64,000 bases of DNA. It comes from Orlajensenia sp037404875 (GTDB lineage Bacteria; Actinomycetota; Actinomycetes; Actinomycetales; Microbacteriaceae). How positions within the stretch are numbered: the first letter of the stretch is position 1; every line of letters starts with the position of its first letter. The position numbers and the translations under genes were made by a program. Positions 18,483 through 26,576 of the stretch are shown here, piece after piece. A model generated the notes under the pieces. That model searched no databases and was not told the DNA's origin. It saw only the letters and a list, made by a program, of their open reading frames with translations. The stretch covers positions 9,191 to 73,190 of the forward strand of contig NZ_JBBELO010000024.1 in assembly GCF_037404875.1 (NCBI RefSeq), written 5' to 3'.

Positions 18483-19675
18483 GTCGTCGGCCTTCTCGTC
18501 ACGGGGAAATGATCCGGCGGCTCGCCGGCCGCCGATATGGTCACGATTGTATCCTCCCCGATGAGCACCTTCGTTCCCGGCATGACCACCAGGGACTCGC
18601 CGGGTCGCAGGCGCCGACGGCGCCCGGTGGGCGGCTGCACGAGCGTGCCGTTCGTGGAATGCAGATCGGTGACCACCACCGTGCGGCCCTCCGCCCGCAA
18701 TTCGAGGTGGGTTCCCGAGACCTCGGAGGTGGGCGAGGCGACCTTCACGAGCCGGGCACCGGCATCCGTCAGCCGGCGCGGACTCGGCGAGCGCCCGATG
18801 AGGTGCACGCCGTCGAGGGCGAGTTCCTGCCCGTCGCCCACACGGAAGGTGTAGCGCGGCACCGGTGCGCCCGCATCGGCTCCTGGGAGCGTCGTCGCAG
18901 GATCGGCCGGGCGTGCGGAGCGCCCGAGCGGACGCACGACGGTGTCATCGGGAGCCGAGGTGCGAATGACGGTGTCATCGGAGCCGGGCAGGCGGATGAT
19001 CGTCTGCTCCGCCGGCGTTCCCACGACCGTGTCGTCGAGCACGGCTGCCGAGATCACCGTGTCCTCCGTCGAGGGCCGCAGTACCGTGTCATCGAGATCG
19101 TCGATGCTCGGCGCTTCCCGGGGCACGGCGGCCGGCGCGTACGTGAGCGGCGCGAGATCGCCCTCGGCGGCCAGGAGCCAGTCCAGCCGGTCTGCGGCGA
19201 CGATCGACGTGCGTACCGCAGAGCCGAGGCCGACGCCCGCGGCCGAGGCCACCTCTGCGCCGACCGCGTGTGCGATGACCGCCGTGACGTCGCGGAAGTC
19301 GGCCAGCAGCCACGGTCGCGCGCCGCCGTCGCTGAACCGGCGGGAACCGCCGATGGAATAGACATCGAGCGCGAGCCCGCCCCTGATCACGGCGGTGACG
19401 GAGGCGCCCTCAGCACGCGCATCGCTGAGCATCACGGCGGCGAACGAGTCCACGGCATCCGCCCCCCTGAGCGGGATGAGTGCGACGAGGGACTCGATCG
19501 AGGTGCGCGTGAGCACCGCGAGCCGTTCAGCGATGCCCGGGTCCGAGTCCGCGGGCAACGCGACGAGGAATCCGTCACCGACGACGAACCGGAACGCGGT
19601 GCCGGGACCGCTCGCGGTGATCCTCGCACCCGCGCCCGCCGCGCCTGCGGGCCGTGGGGTGTCCGCGTGCGCCAT
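18479..19675 (-). CDS. FHA domain protein with DDTV-type threonine repeats
   Basis: 398 residues. An N-terminal domain of about 190 residues, not recognised, is followed by six short repeats centred on acidic-Thr-aliphatic motifs (residues 193-250). The C-terminal FHA domain (about 275-380) has HLIGRS, SEVSGTHLEL and STNGTLV. The second conserved Arg of the usual S-R-x-H motif is Gly here. ATG 19675 was chosen; GTG 19681 is possible. No clear ribosome site is seen. As first gene of the nine-gene run it probably serves both as kinase substrate (the repeats) and as phosphothreonine reader. Confidence 0.82.
   Translation of the reverse strand: MAHADTPRPAGAAGAGARITASGPGTAFRFVVGDGFLVALPADSDPGIAERLAVLTRTSIESLVALIPLRGADAVDSFAAVMLSDARAEGASVTAVIRGGLALDVYSIGGSRRFSDGGARPWLLADFRDVTAVIAHAVGAEVASAAGVGLGSAVRTSIVAADRLDWLLAAEGDLAPLTYAPAAVPREAPSIDDLDDTVLRPSTEDTVISAAVLDDTVVGTPAEQTIIRLPGSDDTVIRTSAPDDTVVRPLGRSARPADPATTLPGADAGAPVPRYTFRVGDGQELALDGVHLIGRSPSPRRLTDAGARLVKVASPTSEVSGTHLELRAEGRTVVVTDLHSTNGTLVQPPTGRRRRLRPGESLVVMPGTKVLIGEDTIVTISAAGEPPDHFPVTRRPTT
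18929..19099 (-). repeat. Six acidic-Thr-aliphatic peptide repeats within the FHA protein
   Basis: In order the cores are LDDTVLR, TEDTVIS, LDDTVVG, EQTIIRL, SDDTVIR and PDDTVVR, spaced 9-11 residues apart in a Pro/Ala-rich disordered stretch (residues 193-250). Each Thr follows acidic or polar residues and is followed by Val/Ile, similar to known FHA-binding or kinase-acceptor sites. Use as phosphosites is inference. Confidence 0.6.
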
Positions 19676-19739
19676 GGCCACATGATATCCGGGACGCGGG
19701 CTCCGGCACCGCCGACGCGATTCCCGCGTCGATGCCATG

Positions 19740-19775
19740 GATTCCGTGGCGAAAATGTGCTGAAACAACGGAATC
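19740..19775. promoter_or_regulatory. Inverted repeat upstream of the Lrp/AsnC gene
   Basis: GATTCCGT (19740-19747) and ACGGAATC (19768-19775) are perfect 8-base arms, 28 bases centre to centre, immediately upstream of the -35 of the lrp-type gene. A candidate autoregulatory operator; the CGGAATCA part recurs upstream of ald. Confidence 0.45.
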
Positions 19776-19777
19776 AC

Positions 19778-19806
19778 TTGCCGGATGCGGTTCTCGCTGT
19801 CAGAAT
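19778..19806 (+). promoter_or_regulatory. Predicted leaderless promoter of the Lrp/AsnC gene
   Basis: TTGCCG (19778-19783), a 17-base spacer and CAGAAT (19801-19806). The expected transcription start falls at or next to the ATG at 19813, and no Shine-Dalgarno sequence precedes that ATG. Confidence 0.5.
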
Positions 19807-19812
19807 CCATTC

Positions 19813-20295
19813 ATGAGCAGCCAGAGTCGTGCGCCCTCGCGGAATGCCCACCAGCTCGACGCCGTCTCGAAGGCCATCATCGAGCAACTGCAGGATGACG
19901 GCCGGCGCTCGTACGCCGACATCGGCAAGGCGGTGGGCCTCAGCGAGGCAGCCGTGCGCCAGCGGGTGCAGAAGCTCACGGAATCCGGGGTCATGCAGAT
20001 CGTCGCCGTGACCGACCCGCTGCAGCTGGGCTTCTTCCGCCAGGCCATGGTGGGCATCCGGGCGACGGGAGACACCCGCGCGATCGCCGACGAACTGGCG
20101 GCGCTCCCGGAGGTCGACTACGTCGTACTCACGGCCGGGAGCTTCGACATCCTCGTCGAGGTCGTCTGCGAGAGCGATGACGAGTTGCTCAGCCTGCTCA
20201 ACACGCGGATCCGCTCCTTCGACGGGGTACTCAGCACAGAGACCTTCGTCTACCTGAAATTGCACAAGCAGCTCTACAACTGGGGAACACGATGA
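19813..20295 (+). CDS. Lrp/AsnC-family transcriptional regulator
   Basis: 160 residues. The N-terminal helix-turn-helix (about 17-62: AIIEQLQDDGRRSYADIG, then VGLSEAAVRQRVQKL) is followed by a RAM ligand-binding domain ending with TFVYLKLHKQLYNWGTR. Family members sense amino acids or amines and act as octamers or dimers. The stop overlaps the aminotransferase start (ATGA), so it is cotranscribed with the catabolic genes it probably controls. ATG 19813 was preferred to upstream in-frame codons because the family N-terminus starts here. Confidence 0.92.
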   Translation: MSSQSRAPSRNAHQLDAVSKAIIEQLQDDGRRSYADIGKAVGLSEAAVRQRVQKLTESGVMQIVAVTDPLQLGFFRQAMVGIRATGDTRAIADELAALPEVDYVVLTAGSFDILVEVVCESDDELLSLLNTRIRSFDGVLSTETFVYLKLHKQLYNWGTR

Positions 20296-21698
20296 CCATG
20301 ATGACCTCGGGCGGACTCTCCGCCACCGATCACTCCGACCTTCAGCAGAAGGCGAAGGATCACCTCTGGATGCACTTCGCCCGCCAGTCGACCATGGAGA
20401 GTGACGGCGTGCCCATCATCACCCGGGGCGAGGGTCACCACATCTGGGACTCGAGCGGCAAGCGCTACATCGACGCTCTCTCGGGCCTCTTCGTCGTCAA
20501 TGCCGGCCACGGCCGCAAGCGCCTCGCGGAGGTCGCCGCCCGGCAGGCGGAGGAACTCGCCTTCTTCCCACTGTGGTCGTACGCGCATCCGTCGGCGATC
20601 GAGCTGGCCGATCGGCTCGCCGATTACGCGCCGGGCGATCTGAACCGGGTGTTCTTCTCCACCGGCGGCGGCGAGGCGGTCGAGACCGCCTTCAAGCTCG
20701 CCAAGTACTACTGGAAGCTGCAGGGCAAGCCGACCAAGCACAAGGTGATCTCGCGGGCCGTGGCCTATCACGGCACGCCACAGGGCGCCTTGGCGATCAC
20801 CGGCATTCCCGCCATGAAGGCGATGTTCGAGCCCGTGACGCCGGGTGGCTTCCGGGTGCCGAACACGAACTTCTACCGTGCCGCAGAAGTGGGCGCGCCG
20901 GCCGATGACCTCGAGGCCTTCGGAGTGTGGGCGGCGAACCGCATCGAGGAGATGATCCAGTTCGAGGGGCCGGACACGGTCGCCGCGGTGTTCCTGGAGC
21001 CCGTGCAGAACTCGGGCGGCTGCTTCCCGCCTCCCCCCGGCTACTTCCAGCGGGTGCGCGAGATCTGCGACAGGTACGACGTGCTGCTCGTCAGCGACGA
21101 GGTGATCTGCGCGTTCGGGCGCATCGGCCACATGTTCGCGTGCGACGAGTACGGCTACGTTCCCGACATGATCACGTGCGCGAAGGGAATGACGAGCGGC
21201 TACTCCCCCATCGGCGCGACGATCGTGAGCGACCGCATCTACGAGCCCTTCCGGCACGGCGACACGTCGTTCTACCACGGCTACACGTTCGGCGGACATC
21301 CCGTCTCGGCCGCCGTCGCCCTGGAGAACCTCGACATCTTCGAGGAGGAGAAGCTCAACGAACGGGTGCGCGAGAACTCGCCGCTCTTCCGCGCGCAACT
21401 CGAGACGCTGCTCGACCTGCCGATCGTCGGCGACGTGCGGGGCGAGGGGTACTTCTTCGGCATCGAGCTCGTGAAGGACAAGGCCACCAAGGAGACCTTC
21501 GACGACGACGAGGCCGAGCGGCTGCTGCGCGGGTTCCTCTCCAAGGCGCTCTTCGACGCGGGACTGTACTGCCGGGCCGACGATCGCGGCGACCCCGTCG
21601 TGCAGCTCGCCCCACCGCTGACCACGGGGCCGGCGGAGTTCGCCGAGATCACCGAGATCCTTCGCGGCGTGCTGAGCGAAGCCTGGACGCGACTCTGA
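20292..21698 (+). CDS. Class III aminotransferase (putrescine/omega-amino type)
   Basis: 468 residues, PLP-dependent, cytosolic. Family features: STGGGEAVETAFKLA (about 123-137), SDEV with Asp269, and the Schiff-base lysine in CAKGMTSGYSP (Lys298). The sequence looks like the pyruvate-dependent putrescine/beta-alanine aminotransferase group (SpuC-like), but the substrate cannot be read from sequence. It overlaps the regulator upstream (ATGA) and the oxidase downstream (CTGA). With the FAD oxidase it suggests degradation of putrescine or another diamine. GABA or beta-alanine are alternatives. Confidence 0.88.
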   Translation: MTMMTSGGLSATDHSDLQQKAKDHLWMHFARQSTMESDGVPIITRGEGHHIWDSSGKRYIDALSGLFVVNAGHGRKRLAEVAARQAEELAFFPLWSYAHPSAIELADRLADYAPGDLNRVFFSTGGGEAVETAFKLAKYYWKLQGKPTKHKVISRAVAYHGTPQGALAITGIPAMKAMFEPVTPGGFRVPNTNFYRAAEVGAPADDLEAFGVWAANRIEEMIQFEGPDTVAAVFLEPVQNSGGCFPPPPGYFQRVREICDRYDVLLVSDEVICAFGRIGHMFACDEYGYVPDMITCAKGMTSGYSPIGATIVSDRIYEPFRHGDTSFYHGYTFGGHPVSAAVALENLDIFEEEKLNERVRENSPLFRAQLETLLDLPIVGDVRGEGYFFGIELVKDKATKETFDDDEAERLLRGFLSKALFDAGLYCRADDRGDPVVQLAPPLTTGPAEFAEITEILRGVLSEAWTRL

Positions 21699-23107
21699 GC
21701 GGCGACTACCGCGCGCTCAGTTTCTGGCTCGAGTCGCTCGCCGATGAACAGGGCGAGAACCTCACGCCCCGGCCGGGCCTGAAGCGCGACCGACGCGTCG
21801 ATGTCTGCATCGTCGGCGGCGGGCTCACCGGACTCTGGACGGCCTACTACCTCGCCAAGGCCGACCCGAGCCTGTCGATTCTCGTGCTCGAGAAGGAGAT
21901 CGCGGGCTTCGGCGCCTCCGGTCGCAACGGCGGCTGGTGCTCGGCCCTGTTCCCCCGCTCGGCGGGAGCACTCGAGCGCGCGTACGGCGCCGACGCTGCC
22001 GCCGCCGTGCGGCGCGCGATGGTGGCGACGGTCGACGAGGTGGGTCGCGTGGTGCGCGAGGAGGACATCGCGTGCGATTTCGCGAAGGGCGGAACGCTCA
22101 GCTTCGCCCGCGACGCGGTACAGCTGGAGGCGGCACGGGCGGAGGTCGCCGCTGCCGAGCGACTGGGCGTCGACCGCCTGCAGCTGATCGAGGATGCGAC
22201 CGCCCTCGCCCGCTACGGGGTCGGCGGTGGTGCCGTCGCCGCCGTGCTCGATCCGGCCTGCGCCCGGGTGCAACCGGCGACGCTCGTGCGCGGCCTGGCG
22301 CGCGTGGTGGAGAGTCTCGGGGTCCAGATCTACGAGGGCACACAGGTGACGGCGTGGGGAGCGCACCGGGCCCGCTTCGTCTCCGGACGCGATGGCGAGA
22401 GCGTCGAGGGCGTCGTCGCCGCGGCGAACGTCGTGATCGCGGTCGAGGGCTTCGGAGCCGACCTTCCCGGGGTCGGCCGCCACATCATGCCGCTGTACTC
22501 CCTCATGATCGCGACCGAACCGCTGCCCAGCGAGACATGGGAGCGCATCGGCATTCGCCAGGGACAGACCTTCGGCGACTACCGTCACCTGCTCGTCTAC
22601 GGCCAGCGCACTGCCGATGACCGCATCGCCTTCGGTGGGCGCGGCGCCCGCTATCACTGGGGCTCGCGCATCCGGCCGGAGTACGACACGTCGGAACGGG
22701 TGCTCGAGCACCTGCGGCGCGCGCTCGTCGACCTGTTCCCCGCCGTGGAGGGTGCCGAGGTGACCCACCATTGGGGCGGACCGCTCGGGGTCCCCCGCGA
22801 CTGGCACCCGTCGGCGAGCTACAATCCGCGCACCGGTGTCGCCTTCGCCGGTGGTTACGTCGGCGATGGCCTCTCGACCACCAATCTCGCGGGCCGCACG
22901 CTTCGCGACCTGCTGCTCGGCATCCGGAGCGAGCTCACCGCCCTGCCGTGGGTGAACCACCGCAGCCCCAAGTGGGAGCCGGAACCGTTGCGCTTCCTCG
23001 GCGCGAACCTGGGGCTCGCGGGCATGGGCATCGCCGACGTCGAGGAGCGCATGCTGGCGCGACCCTCGCTGGCCGCCCGCCTGATCGCGCCGCTGACGGG
23101 GCACTGA
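21695..23107 (+). CDS. FAD-dependent amine oxidoreductase (DAO family, gamma-glutamylputrescine-oxidase-like)
   Basis: 470 residues if read from CTG 21695. The dinucleotide-binding motif VCIVGGGLTGLWTA (37-50) and FGASGRNGGW (72-81) are typical of the DAO/PuuB group, and the C-terminal GGYVGDGLSTTNLAGR closes the FAD site. No ATG, GTG or TTG exists in frame between the expected N-terminus (YRALSFWLESLADEQ) and the glycine motif. The CTG forms a 4-base CTGA overlap with the aminotransferase stop, just where ATGA overlaps occur elsewhere in the window. It is probably an oxidative deaminase of an amine or gamma-glutamyl-amine. The product fits aminotransferase/oxidase cooperation. Confidence 0.85.
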   Translation: MSGDYRALSFWLESLADEQGENLTPRPGLKRDRRVDVCIVGGGLTGLWTAYYLAKADPSLSILVLEKEIAGFGASGRNGGWCSALFPRSAGALERAYGADAAAAVRRAMVATVDEVGRVVREEDIACDFAKGGTLSFARDAVQLEAARAEVAAAERLGVDRLQLIEDATALARYGVGGGAVAAVLDPACARVQPATLVRGLARVVESLGVQIYEGTQVTAWGAHRARFVSGRDGESVEGVVAAANVVIAVEGFGADLPGVGRHIMPLYSLMIATEPLPSETWERIGIRQGQTFGDYRHLLVYGQRTADDRIAFGGRGARYHWGSRIRPEYDTSERVLEHLRRALVDLFPAVEGAEVTHHWGGPLGVPRDWHPSASYNPRTGVAFAGGYVGDGLSTTNLAGRTLRDLLLGIRSELTALPWVNHRSPKWEPEPLRFLGANLGLAGMGIADVEERMLARPSLAARLIAPLTGH

Positions 23108-23158
23108 GAAGGCGGAGCGGTTCTGCCGGTCGGGCGGTCGGGCACGTGTCCGGGCTCC

Positions 23159-23233
23159 GGGCGGGCAGGGGCGGCCAGGGTCCCGCCCAAAGATGCCCAC
23201 CGACCCCCGGACCCTGGCCGCCCCTGCCCGCCC
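23159..23233. terminator. Perfect 25-base inverted repeat between convergent genes
   Basis: Arms 23159-23183 and 23209-23233 are exact reverse complements (core GGCAGGGGCGGCCAGGGTCC), separated by 25 bases. It lies 51 bases after the oxidase stop and before the convergent DUF4192 gene. Probably a bidirectional terminator, or a palindromic mobile repeat. There is no U-tract. Confidence 0.7.
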
Positions 23234-23301
23234 TCGCGGGTGAGTCCTGCATCCGCTCCTCGGCTTCATCGTGTCGGTGCGATCGCGGGTACGTCACGTC
23301 G

Positions 23302-23367
23302 CTTCGACAGGCTCAGCGAGCGGGGCGTGAGACGTCCGCGGAAGCCCGGTCCCTGAGCCTGTCGAAG
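23302..23367. repeat. REP-like palindromic element
   Basis: CTTCGACAGGCTCAG (23302-23316) and CTGAGCCTGTCGAAG (23353-23367) are exact reverse complements, 36 bases apart. It sits immediately downstream of the DUF4192 stop in a convergent gap. I recall closely similar CTTCGACAGGCTCAG palindromes scattered in many actinobacterial genomes; only one copy was noticed in this window. Confidence 0.65.
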
Positions 23368-23376
23368 GGCCGGCGC

Positions 23377-24516
23377 TCACCTCGACGGCACGTCGGCGTA
23401 GCGCACCTGCGCCTCGTCGATCTCGGGCGGCTCGAACGCCCACTCCGGCAGCCGGCCGCCGGCGACCATCGCTCCCACGAGCTGCGCCAGGCCGTACTCC
23501 GGATCGATGGCCAGCGCGTTCTCGACGAACACCGCCGCTCGCGAGCTCTGTCCCAGCGCCCAGCTGAGCCAGGCCAGCATCGCGAACACGGGCGGTCGCG
23601 CCGAGACCGGCGCGTGCGCCCCGAGGGTACGCAGCAGCACGATGGCGGCATCGATCCGCTCGGCATCCGGCCTCGGACCGATGCCGGCGAGCAGCAGTCC
23701 GTCCGGCGTCTCGACGAGTTCGTGCGTCGACGCGTACTCGACGGCCTCGCGCTCCACACGTCGGCCGGTCTCCAGTCCGAACGCCCAACCGAGCAGTGCG
23801 ATATCGCGCAGCGGCGGCGCCTGCACGAGTCGCAGGGCGAATGCCGCCAGGTCGACCGAGAGGGCCTCGACGTCGGCGCGAAGCACCCCCTCGAACAGCG
23901 CAGCCATGTCGTCGCCCTCCGCTTCGTCGCAGAGCTCGTCGGCGGAGCGAACCAGGTCGGGGCCGAGTTCCTGCATCCGCCGTGCGACCCGCTCGGTCTT
24001 CACGAGGCCGACGTGCGGCAGATCGGTGCCGGCGGTCACGTCGTCGGCCACCTCGCGATCGCCCAGTTCCGCCACGGATGCCACCGGCGACTCGGCGATC
24101 AGCCGCAAGGGGCGTCCGCCGGGCGGAACGGCCTCATCGAAGAGCGAACCCCACCCGTCCGCTGCCACGCAGAGCGCATCCCGCACATGGAGTCCGGCCA
24201 ACTCGGCGCGGTGGACGAGCGCGTCGAGGAAGCTCCCCTGCAGGCCGTCACCGCTTTCGAAGCGGGCATCCGTGTAGACGAGCGGAACGAGGGCATCCAC
24301 GTCGCGGATCTTGCACAGCATGCCGATCATCGACGTCGCGTGCCGTTTCAGCACCTTCAGCGCACCGGGCGCAGGAAGGTCGAAGCGCAGTGCTCCGCAG
24401 GTGCGATTGCCGCGGAACGCGATGAGCACGGCACTGCGACGGGGTCGGTAGCCGAGAAGGTGCGGGACGAGGGCCAGGAAGTCCTGACCGGACTGGGCCT
24501 TGATGACGGTGGGCAT
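23377..24516 (-). CDS. DUF4192 domain protein
   Basis: 379 residues, no membrane segment. The N-terminus (IKAQSGQDFLALVPHLLGYRP, then SAVLIAFRGNRT) is the hallmark of DUF4192, a family nearly restricted to Actinobacteria and of unknown function. ATG 24516 has a GAGGGTGG ribosome site. It is flanked by palindromic elements on its 3' side and by the AKR terminator on its 5' side, so it is probably transcribed alone. Confidence 0.85.
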   Translation of the reverse strand: MPTVIKAQSGQDFLALVPHLLGYRPRRSAVLIAFRGNRTCGALRFDLPAPGALKVLKRHATSMIGMLCKIRDVDALVPLVYTDARFESGDGLQGSFLDALVHRAELAGLHVRDALCVAADGWGSLFDEAVPPGGRPLRLIAESPVASVAELGDREVADDVTAGTDLPHVGLVKTERVARRMQELGPDLVRSADELCDEAEGDDMAALFEGVLRADVEALSVDLAAFALRLVQAPPLRDIALLGWAFGLETGRRVEREAVEYASTHELVETPDGLLLAGIGPRPDAERIDAAIVLLRTLGAHAPVSARPPVFAMLAWLSWALGQSSRAAVFVENALAIDPEYGLAQLVGAMVAGGRLPEWAFEPPEIDEAQVRYADVPSR

Positions 24517-24613
24517 GGTGCCACCCTCGGCCACGTCAGCCGGCCGCCGGCGGCGACAGCGCCCGCTGTGCAGAACGCGGACGGCTGACCTCACGGTTCA
24601 GGACTGGAACGGC

Positions 24614-24646
24614 CCGACCTGCCGCGCACCGAGCGCGGCAGGTCGG
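24614..24646 (-). terminator. Hairpin terminator of the aldo-keto reductase gene
   Basis: Perfect 14-base arms 24614-24627 and 24633-24646 (CCGACCTGCCGCGC / GCGCGGCAGGTCGG) with an ACCGA loop, 8 bases after the AKR stop. GC-rich stem without U-tract, as is usual in this phylum. Confidence 0.75.
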
Positions 24647-24653
24647 ACAGCTC

Positions 24654-25475
24654 TCAGTCGGTCGTGTCGCGCAGCCCGTCGAGGTAGGCCATGTCCTCGG
24701 GCGAGAGCTCGAAGTCCAGCTGCGCGTTCTCGCGGATGCGCGAGGGCGTCGTGGACTTCGGCAGCGGCAGGACATCCTTCTGCAGCACGTACCGGATGCT
24801 GACCTGCGCGACCGAGGTGCCGTACTTCTCGGCGATGCGGCGCACGTCGGCGTTCTCGAGGATGCCGCCGGTCGCAAGCGGCGAGTAGCCCTCGACGAGA
24901 ATGCCGTTCTGCCGGCAGTACTCGGCGGTCTCCACCTGGGTGTGGCCGATGAAGAACCGGATCTGGTTCGCGTGCGGCCGGACGCGTGAGGTGCGTGCGA
25001 GCTTCTCCAGGTCGGACACGACGAAGTTCGAGACGCCGATCGACCGCGACCGCCCCGACTCGTAGATCTCCTCCATCGCCCGCCAGGCCTCGGCGTTGCC
25101 TGCGGCGTAGTCCGCCCCCTGCTCGCTCCAGGGCCACGGCGCGTGGATGAGGTAGAGGTCCACGTGGTCCATGCCGAGGGCGTCGATGCTCTTCTCGAAG
25201 CTCGCCTTGGCTCCTTCGTAGTCCTTCACTTCGGCCGGCAGCTTCGTGGTCAGGAAGATCTCATCGCGGGCGATGCCGCTGTCGGCGATCGCCTTGCCGA
25301 CCGACGCCTCGTTGCCGTAGGCGCGCGCGGTGTCGATGTGCCGGTATCCCGCTTCCAGGGCCGTCCTCACCGAGTCGTAGGCGGGTTCCCCTTTCGGTAT
25401 CTGCCAGGTGCCGAATCCGATCGCCGGAATCTCGACTCCGTTCTCAAGGGTGAACTTCTGCGTGAGCACGTTCAT
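24654..25475 (-). CDS. Aldo-keto reductase (2,5-diketogluconate reductase-like)
   Basis: 273 residues, NADPH-dependent carbonyl reductase, cytosolic. The catalytic tetrad is visible: Asp48 and Tyr53 in HIDTARAYGNE, Lys78 in LTTKLP, His111 in YLIHAPWPW. The C-terminus carries the NADPH phosphate-binding PKSTTPSRIRENAQ. ATG 25475 follows AGAAGGAGAGAC. It lies 53 bases downstream of another AKR gene of a different subfamily and may be cotranscribed with it. The substrate is unknown. Confidence 0.92.
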   Translation of the reverse strand: MNVLTQKFTLENGVEIPAIGFGTWQIPKGEPAYDSVRTALEAGYRHIDTARAYGNEASVGKAIADSGIARDEIFLTTKLPAEVKDYEGAKASFEKSIDALGMDHVDLYLIHAPWPWSEQGADYAAGNAEAWRAMEEIYESGRSRSIGVSNFVVSDLEKLARTSRVRPHANQIRFFIGHTQVETAEYCRQNGILVEGYSPLATGGILENADVRRIAEKYGTSVAQVSIRYVLQKDVLPLPKSTTPSRIRENAQLDFELSPEDMAYLDGLRDTTD

Positions 25476-25528
25476 GTCTCTCCTTCTCTTGCGGCGGCCG
25501 GCAGCGTCGCAGCCGGTCGTGGGTCGGC

Positions 25529-26509
25529 TCAGTACTCGAGGGCATCCGGGCTGAACAGTCGCGAGATCTCTTCCGCCTCCTCGGCCGACGGATGCCAGTG
25601 GCTCGCCGCTTCGGCGTTCTGCACGATCTGCTCGGGCCGGGTCGCGCCGGCGATGACGCTCGTGAGGGCGGGCTGGGCGAGCAGCCATCCGAAGGTCGCC
25701 TGCAGCATCGTGATGTCGCGGGCGTCGCAGAAGGCCTGATAGCGCTCCATCGTTCCCCATGGGGCGTCGTCGGCGAGGTGCTTGCGCGCGTTCATGATGC
25801 GGCTGTCGTCTGGGCCGCCCGACCGCGAGAACTTGCCGGTCAGCAGGCCGTTGTACAGCGGGAACCACGGGAGGAATCCCAGGCCGAAGTGCTGTACTGC
25901 GGGGAGGACCTCCGCCTCGGCCTCGCGCTGCAGCAGGCTGTACTCGTTCTGGCTGGAGATGAAATGAGTGCGGCCGCGCAGCTCGGCCACGAGTTCGGCT
26001 TCCGCGATCTGCCAGCCGGCGAGGTTCGATGAACCGATGTAGCGCACCTTGCCCTCCTGCACGAGTTCGTCGAGAGCGGCCAGGGTCTCCTCGATGGGCG
26101 TGCGGGGGTCCGGACGGTGCAGTTGGTAGAGGTCGATCCACTCGGTCTGCAGGCGGCGCAGGCTCGACTCGACGGCGAGGCGGATGTATCGCCGCGAGCC
26201 GCGCGCATCCCAGTCCGGTCCGTTGAGGCCGCCCATGTCCATGCCGAACTTGGTGGCGAGCACCACGCGGTCGCGTCGACCCGCGAGGGCGACGCCCATC
26301 AGGCTCTCGCTGAGCCCGCGCTCGGCACCGTAGATGTCGGCCGTGTCGAAGAACGTCACACCGGCTTCGATGGCCGCGTCGATGACGGCGGTCGTTCCCT
26401 CCTGGCTCTGCGTCGCCGTTGCGGTGCGACCGAAGTTGTTGCACCCGAGCCCCACGGTCGAGACGACCAGCCCGGAGCGTCCCAGCGTGCGGTATTCGAT
26501 GTTCGCCAT
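25529..26509 (-). CDS. Aldo-keto reductase (AKR12/YajO-like)
   Basis: 326 residues. N-terminus MANIEYRTLGRSGLVVSTVG; tetrad Asp55 and Tyr60 in FFDTADIYG, Lys87 in LATKFG, His131 in LYQLHRPDP. The longer loop set and the AWLL-type C-terminus (FGWLLAQPALTSVIAGATRP) place it in the oxidoreductase/potassium-channel-beta-like branch. It is preceded 67 bases upstream by the MBL hydrolase gene on the same strand. The substrate is unknown. Confidence 0.92.
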   Translation of the reverse strand: MANIEYRTLGRSGLVVSTVGLGCNNFGRTATATQSQEGTTAVIDAAIEAGVTFFDTADIYGAERGLSESLMGVALAGRRDRVVLATKFGMDMGGLNGPDWDARGSRRYIRLAVESSLRRLQTEWIDLYQLHRPDPRTPIEETLAALDELVQEGKVRYIGSSNLAGWQIAEAELVAELRGRTHFISSQNEYSLLQREAEAEVLPAVQHFGLGFLPWFPLYNGLLTGKFSRSGGPDDSRIMNARKHLADDAPWGTMERYQAFCDARDITMLQATFGWLLAQPALTSVIAGATRPEQIVQNAEAASHWHPSAEEAEEISRLFSPDALEY

Positions 26510-26576
26510 GCGACCAGCCTAAGGAGGCCACTCCGATCGGTCGCCGGGGTTGACGGGAGGCCTCGACCACGGGGCG

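Noticed and set aside
20292..23107. Single fused aminotransferase-oxidase protein by frameshift
   Set aside because: The aminotransferase ends with a normal family C-terminus at 21698, and the oxidase begins with a normal N-terminus in another frame, so two overlapping genes fit better.
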